Below, in pieces: positions 6,877 to 9,690 of a stretch of DNA of 9,690 nucleotides. Location of the stretch: assembly GCA_031274335.1 (NCBI GenBank), contig JAISQG010000174.1, positions 1-9,690 on the forward strand. Direction: 5' to 3'. The notes beneath the pieces were generated by a model. The model was not told where the DNA came from, searched no databases, and saw only the letters and a list, made by a program, of their open reading frames with translations. The stretch's first letter is position 1. Each line of letters begins with the position of its first letter. This stretch comes from Gracilibacteraceae bacterium (lineage in GTDB: Bacteria > Bacillota > Desulfitobacteriia > Desulfitobacteriales > Syntrophobotulaceae). The translations under genes were made by a program, and so were the position numbers.

Positions 6877-7804
6877 CCTTTCCTCTCAGGCAGCCGGTTT
6901 TTCGGGGGCGGGCGGCTTTCCGCTCCCGGACAATGTCTTTTTCGCCTGCTTCGCCGCATAGCAGCGGCGACGACGGGTTGTGCCGCTCTATATTTTTCCG
7001 CAGGGCTTTCTCGCTGTGGCTGGCGTAACAGTACAGGCATCCGCCGCGGCAGGAGTCATACATACCTATATCAGCGCTGACGTCGCAGTCGCATGCGCTC
7101 CTTTGATTTTTATCCTTGCCCGCGCTCACCGCGCTCCGGCCAAACAAACGGCTGTCCACACAGCGCGCGCGCCCGAGTCCGAACCGGCTCAAATCTGTTT
7201 CTTCGGCGCAAGCCTCGATTTGCAGGCCGTAGCCGCGGGCAATTTCCGCCAGCCTTTGCGCGATTTGCTGTTTGTTTTCCGTGGTTATGCTGAGAAGGCG
7301 TAAATTTTTAACCCTGCTTGCCATGCTCCGATAATGATCAACAAAGCTGATCACGCATTTTTTCGTATAGCCGCTCAGCTGTCTCGCCGTTTTTTCAAAA
7401 AATTCAAAATGGTAATCCGCCGTATACCCGCCGCCGAGCATAATCGGGTCATACCGCCACACGACCCTGCCGGCGCCAATAAGATCCGACAGGTGCCGAA
7501 AAGCCGGAATCATCGTTTTGCGCTTGTCCGGAATGTTCGGCTCAACGTCTGTTCCATAGGAAGTGATTGTAAATTGGAAATAATAGGCATAGTCCCGGAG
7601 CAGCGCGAGCTTGTCAAGCATGGGAATCGGGTTCTTCGTCCAGAAAACGATGCCCTCCACGTCAGCGGGGGAAAGGCTGATCCGGCTGACTTGATGAATG
7701 TTGGCCGGGTTGCGGACTAAAACGCAGCCCTCCTTGAGCCTGTTAAAAAGCCAGCCGGCGTAGTACGCCGGAATATCCGTCCTGCGGCTTGCGCTGATAA
7801 TCAT
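6866..7804 (-). CDS. DUF1848 family radical SAM/Fe-S protein
   Basis: This 312-residue protein opens with MIISASRRTDIPAYY, followed by LVRNPANIHQVSRISLSP (29-46) and IVFWTKNPIP (52-61), the hallmarks of DUF1848. The barrel-like middle includes VVWRYDPIML (114-123). Near the C-terminus are C238, C240 and a CRGGCLYC motif (C252, C256, C259), a radical-SAM-type CX3CX2C placed late rather than near the N-terminus, as is normal for this family. The biochemical function of DUF1848 is not established. The tail after about residue 262 is variable and basic. It is the first gene of the operon; the next gene begins before its stop. The ribosome site is poor (GGGAG is 14 bases from the ATG), but the conserved MIISASRRTD start supports this ATG. 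Confidence 0.9.
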   Translation of the reverse strand: MIISASRRTDIPAYYAGWLFNRLKEGCVLVRNPANIHQVSRISLSPADVEGIVFWTKNPIPMLDKLALLRDYAYYFQFTITSYGTDVEPNIPDKRKTMIPAFRHLSDLIGAGRVVWRYDPIMLGGGYTADYHFEFFEKTARQLSGYTKKCVISFVDHYRSMASRVKNLRLLSITTENKQQIAQRLAEIARGYGLQIEACAEETDLSRFGLGRARCVDSRLFGRSAVSAGKDKNQRSACDCDVSADIGMYDSCRGGCLYCYASHSEKALRKNIERHNPSSPLLCGEAGEKDIVRERKAARPRKTGCLRGKDGA

Positions 7805-7849
7805 CTGTTTCTCACTAACTCCCGCCTCGCGTATATTTCAGCTTCTATA

Positions 7850-7878
7850 TATATAGCATAGAACCATATGGAGTTCAA
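7850..7878 (-). promoter_or_regulatory. Predicted promoter of the DUF1848 operon
   Basis: On the minus strand, TTGAAC (7873-7878) is followed by a 17-base spacer and TATATA (7850-7855), each four of six to consensus. A 12-bp palindrome CTATATATATAG (7845-7856) covers the -10, and CCATATGG (7864-7871) lies in the spacer; either could be an operator or simply AT-rich DNA. The start codon is about 46 bases downstream of the -10. Confidence 0.5.
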
Positions 7879-7901
7879 GGTTTTCATGATTTACCGGCCG
7901 G

Positions 7902-7928
7902 GAAATTTTTTCGGCAAAAAAATTTTTC
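7902..7928. repeat. A/T-tract inverted repeat between divergent promoters
   Basis: GAAATTTTTT, CGGC, AAAAAAATTTTTC pairs almost completely (one bulge). It sits midway between the two divergent -35 boxes, so it is more likely a curved or UP-like element than a terminator. The adjoining CCGGCCGG (7894-7901) is an 8-bp palindrome. Confidence 0.4.
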
Positions 7929-7954
7929 GCGGCAGGGTGATAATTGAGGGATCA

Positions 7955-7983
7955 TTGTAAAACGCCGCGGACTATGCTATAAT
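7955..7983 (+). promoter_or_regulatory. Predicted promoter of the B12-binding-type radical SAM gene
   Basis: TTGTAA (7955-7960, four of six), a 17-base spacer and a perfect TATAAT (7978-7983). The ATG at 8030, not the one at 8112, is at a normal distance and has a strong ribosome site. Confidence 0.65.
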
Positions 7984-8016
7984 AATTCTGATAATGGTTA
8001 AATTCAAAGCGAAAAC

Positions 8017-8023
8017 AAAGGAG
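8017..8023 (+). promoter_or_regulatory. Ribosome binding site deciding the 8030 start
   Basis: AAAGGAG lies six bases before the ATG at 8030. The ATG at 8112 has no purine-rich site upstream. This is key evidence that the protein was built to start at 8030 and that the frame breaks in between. Confidence 0.8.
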
Positions 8024-8029
8024 AACGCG

Positions 8030-9347
8030 ATGAAAATACAACTTATTGCTCCTGATTTAGAGAGCAAATTCAAAAAAAAGCGATAAGGGTTTTAACATTC
8101 CATATCCTATCATGTTTTCGACTTGCGGATTGCAGCTATTGGCCGCGCTGACCCCCGAGGAGCATTATATCCGCATTGTGGATGAAACACTGAACGAAAG
8201 AGTAGATTTTGACGGTGATTGGGATTTAATCGGACTTTCTATGATGACGACGCAAGCCTCGCGGTGTTATAAAATTGCTGACGAGTTTCGCAGGCGTGGG
8301 ATTAAAGTTGTGGCTGGAGGTTATCACGCCTCCGTTCTTCCCGATGAAGCGCTACGGCATTGCGACGCTGTTTGCATAGGCGAGGGTGAAAAAGTGTGGC
8401 AGCAGATGTTGATCGACGCGGAACGGGGAAATCTAAAGCAACGATACTTCGCCGATACTTTGACAGATTTGAAGGATGTGCCGTGGCCAAAGCGGTCGTT
8501 GGTTAGAGACAAGCGGTTCGGCGTTAAAAACTTTGTTCAAACCACCCGCGGTTGCCCTAACCAATGCTCTTTTTGTACGATTATCAAATTTTTCGGGCAC
8601 ACGTATCGTTTGCGGCCGGTTGACGATGTAATTGAAGAAATTAAATACTTAAAACGAACCCGACAATTAAAGTGGAATACCGTCTTTTTTAGTGATGATA
8701 ATATTTGCGGCGACCCTGAATACGCGCGAGAATTATTCACAAAGTTGATACCGCTGAAAGTGAATTGGGGAAGCCAATGTTTTATCAACATCGCAAAGGA
8801 CGAGGGTTTAGTGGAGTTGGCGAGAGAAAGCGGTTGCAAGGCGCTGGCGATTGGCTTGGAAAGCCTTTCGGTCAGCAGTCTGCAGCAGGCGAACAAAAAC
8901 GCCGGAACGGTGGAATGGTACAGTCAAGCAATCAAAATGCTGCACAAACACAAGATCGCTGTTTTCGGCTTGTTTATTTTCGGCTTCGACGCCGATGAAA
9001 AAAATGTATTTGAAGATACGAAGAAGTTTGTTGAGGACAATTGCTTGGAGTACGCGATGTTCTCCGTTCTGACTCCGATGCCCGGTACTATTTTCTATAC
9101 GCAATACAAAGAGAACGGCAGACTGTTGCACGAAAACTGGGCAGATTATGATTTTCAGCATGTTGTGTTCACGCCCAAAAATATGACTGCGCAAGAATTA
9201 CAAGACGGGCGTTACAATACCGCGAAAAGCATACACACGTGGCGTTCGATATTCAAGCGTATTGTTGGAGCGAAATCTAATTTTTGGTTTCCTTTATTAA
9301 TGAATATTGGACTTAAACGATTGTACCATCATTTGCCAAAAATATGA
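8030..9347 (+). CDS. B12-binding-domain-type radical SAM protein, frame interrupted at an A8 run near the N-terminus
   Basis: Translation from 8030 gives MKIQLIAPDLESKFKKKR and stops after 18 codons at 8084. The main frame is open from 8061 to 9347, with its first ATG at 8112 (411 residues). Dropping one A from 8072-8079 joins them into 438 residues, whose start, with IPYPIMFSTCGLQLLAALTP, is the usual N-terminal Rossmann-like domain of cobalamin-binding radical SAM proteins. In restored numbering, GGYHASVLPDEA (96-107) and IGEGE (116-120) belong to that domain. The cluster motif CPNQCSFC gives C175, C179 and C182 for the [4Fe-4S]/SAM site; a C-terminal region of about 90 residues follows the barrel. 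The classic cobalamin DxHxxG is not evident, so B12 binding is uncertain. The substrate is unknown. The gene is clearly AT-richer than its neighbours. It may be a sequencing indel, a recent pseudogene, or expressed by slippage. Confidence 0.85.
8072..8079 (+). other. A8 homopolymer at the frame break
   Basis: Eight A residues follow TTC at codon 14 of the 8030 frame. Seven would keep the frame through SDKGFNIPYPIMF; eight lead to TAA at 8084. Such runs are hot spots for sequencing errors, for replication slippage (phase variation) and for transcriptional slippage. Confidence 0.85.
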
Positions 9348-9362
9348 GAATATTATTAATTA

Positions 9363-9389
9363 TTGAGCAACATGCCTTATAATGCTCAA
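9363..9389. terminator. Hairpin after the radical SAM gene, possible terminator without T-tract
   Basis: TTGAGCA (9363-9369) and TGCTCAA (9383-9389) form a perfect 7-bp stem with a 13-base loop, 15 bases after the stop. There is no run of T after it, so intrinsic termination is doubtful. A second hairpin, AACCCC/GGGGTT (9389-9394 and 9405-9410), follows at once and also lacks a T-tract. Confidence 0.35.
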
Positions 9390-9437
9390 ACCCCGCAATT
9401 ATCAGGGGTTGCAAAACCGCGGAAGACTCGGGAGAGA

Positions 9438-9474
9438 AAAATCTCGTTTTTTTTCAAAAATCTCCTTTTTTTCC
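9438..9474 (+). promoter_or_regulatory. AT-rich UP-like element upstream of the rRNA promoter
   Basis: Alternating A- and T-tracts (an 8-T run, a 5-A run, a 7-T run) directly upstream of the -35 of the 16S promoter, as expected for binding of RNA polymerase alpha subunits at rRNA promoters. A weak GAGA/TCTC hairpin before the first T-run could alternatively act as a terminator for upstream transcription. Confidence 0.5.
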
Positions 9475-9503
9475 TTGACAGGTTCTTGACATTGTGGTAA
9501 TCT
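9475..9503 (+). promoter_or_regulatory. rRNA operon promoter
   Basis: TTGACA (9475-9480), a 17-base spacer, then TAATCT (9498-9503), about 150 bases before the mature 16S end. A second TTGACA at 9486-9491 has no -10 at proper spacing. Confidence 0.8.
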
Positions 9504-9650
9504 AGTTGAGCGTCCTTTTATGGGCAAGGTCATTGAAAACTGAACAGCAGACAAGACAAACAAGGATCAGCAAAAAAATAAAAACGCTAGTGAAAACAAG
9601 CGGACCGGGCAGATGAAACAAACCGGAAAAGAGGCGGGAAACCGCTGGAA
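9504..9650 (+). other. 16S rRNA leader with boxA-like antitermination sequence
   Basis: The transcribed leader contains GGTCATTGAAAACTGAACAG (9527-9546), similar to the boxA region preceding rRNA genes in Firmicutes, where Nus factors bind to prevent termination. Close to the 16S end is a small hairpin with a GAAA tetraloop (GCGG-GAAA-CCGC, 9634-9645). No coding region is present. Confidence 0.6.
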
Positions 9651-9690
9651 TTATCGGAGAGTTTGATCCTGGCTCAGGACGAACGCTGGC
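9651..9690 (+). rRNA. rrs: 16S ribosomal RNA, 5' end only
   Basis: The conserved GAGTTTGATCCTGGCTCAG starts at 9659 and runs on to GACGAACGCTGGC, the universal 5' segment of bacterial 16S rRNA. By analogy with E. coli, where GAGTTTGAT starts at position 9, the mature end is near 9651. The rest of the gene is outside the window. Confidence 0.97.

Noticed and set aside
6068..7080. Plus-strand frames 6068-6604 and 6307-7080
   Set aside because: They are complements of the nitroreductase, NifX-like and DUF1848 genes and have no family features.
8072..8086. Programmed -1 ribosomal frameshift at AAAAAAG to rescue the radical SAM gene
   Set aside because: A -1 shift enters a frame that soon ends in a TGA and not the frame of the protein body; a one-base deletion or equivalent shift is needed.
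9431..9446. Intrinsic terminator before the rRNA promoter
   Set aside because: The GAGA/TCTC stem is only four pairs; the T-run fits an rRNA UP element better, though a weak terminator cannot be excluded.
9486..9491. Second TTGACA as the -35 of another rRNA promoter
   Set aside because: No -10-like sequence lies 16-18 bases downstream; it falls in the spacer of the better promoter.

Overview
The window reads as a piece of a moderately GC-rich Bacillota (Firmicutes) genome. The support is a Firmicutes-style rRNA promoter and leader (TTGACA-17-TAATCT, a boxA-like ATTGAAAACTGAACA) running into the 5' end of a 16S rRNA gene, AGGAG-type ribosome binding sites, a YesN-like AraC response regulator, a DUF1848 radical SAM protein and a zinc-ribbon/WG-repeat membrane protein. 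A Negativicutes-like host is my best guess, but it is an inference and the lineage cannot be fixed from this sequence alone.

Layout. (1) 1-2710, minus: a long gene cut by the window edge, encoding a membrane-anchored zinc-ribbon protein with about ten WG repeats followed by carboxypeptidase-regulatory-like modules. (2) 2711-3256: no gene; a 13-copy heptamer tandem repeat immediately upstream of the WG-repeat gene, then hairpin-rich dispersed-repeat-like DNA. (3) 3257-4309, minus: AraC-type response regulator with a degenerate receiver domain. (4) 4310-4616: divergent control region with a promoter on each strand and three inverted repeats, one a perfect 14-bp palindrome inside the regulator promoter. 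(5) 4617-5933, plus: a cysteine-free FliD-like (hook-associated/filament-cap) protein with an unfamiliar N-terminus and no other flagellar gene nearby. (6) 7804 down to 5948, minus: a tightly overlapping three-gene operon, DUF1848 radical SAM protein, then NifX/NafY-type cofactor-binding protein, then nitroreductase-like flavoprotein. (7) 7805-8029: divergent promoter region. (8) 8030-9347, plus: a B12-binding-type radical SAM gene whose well-formed start (AAAGGAG, ATG at 8030) is out of frame with the body of the protein because of an A8 run at 8072-8079; removing one A restores a 438-residue protein. (9) 9348-9690: hairpins, AT-rich upstream element, rRNA promoter, leader, and the first 40 bases or so of 16S rRNA.

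How the genes may work together. The three minus-strand genes from 7804 to 5948 almost certainly form one translationally coupled unit combining a radical SAM/Fe-S protein, a metal-cluster-carrier domain and a flavin redox enzyme; its substrate is unknown. It is divergent from a second radical SAM gene. The AraC-type regulator and the FliD-like gene share a control region and may be a regulator-target pair. These links are inferences from arrangement only. No CRISPR array, tRNA, insertion sequence or transposase was seen.
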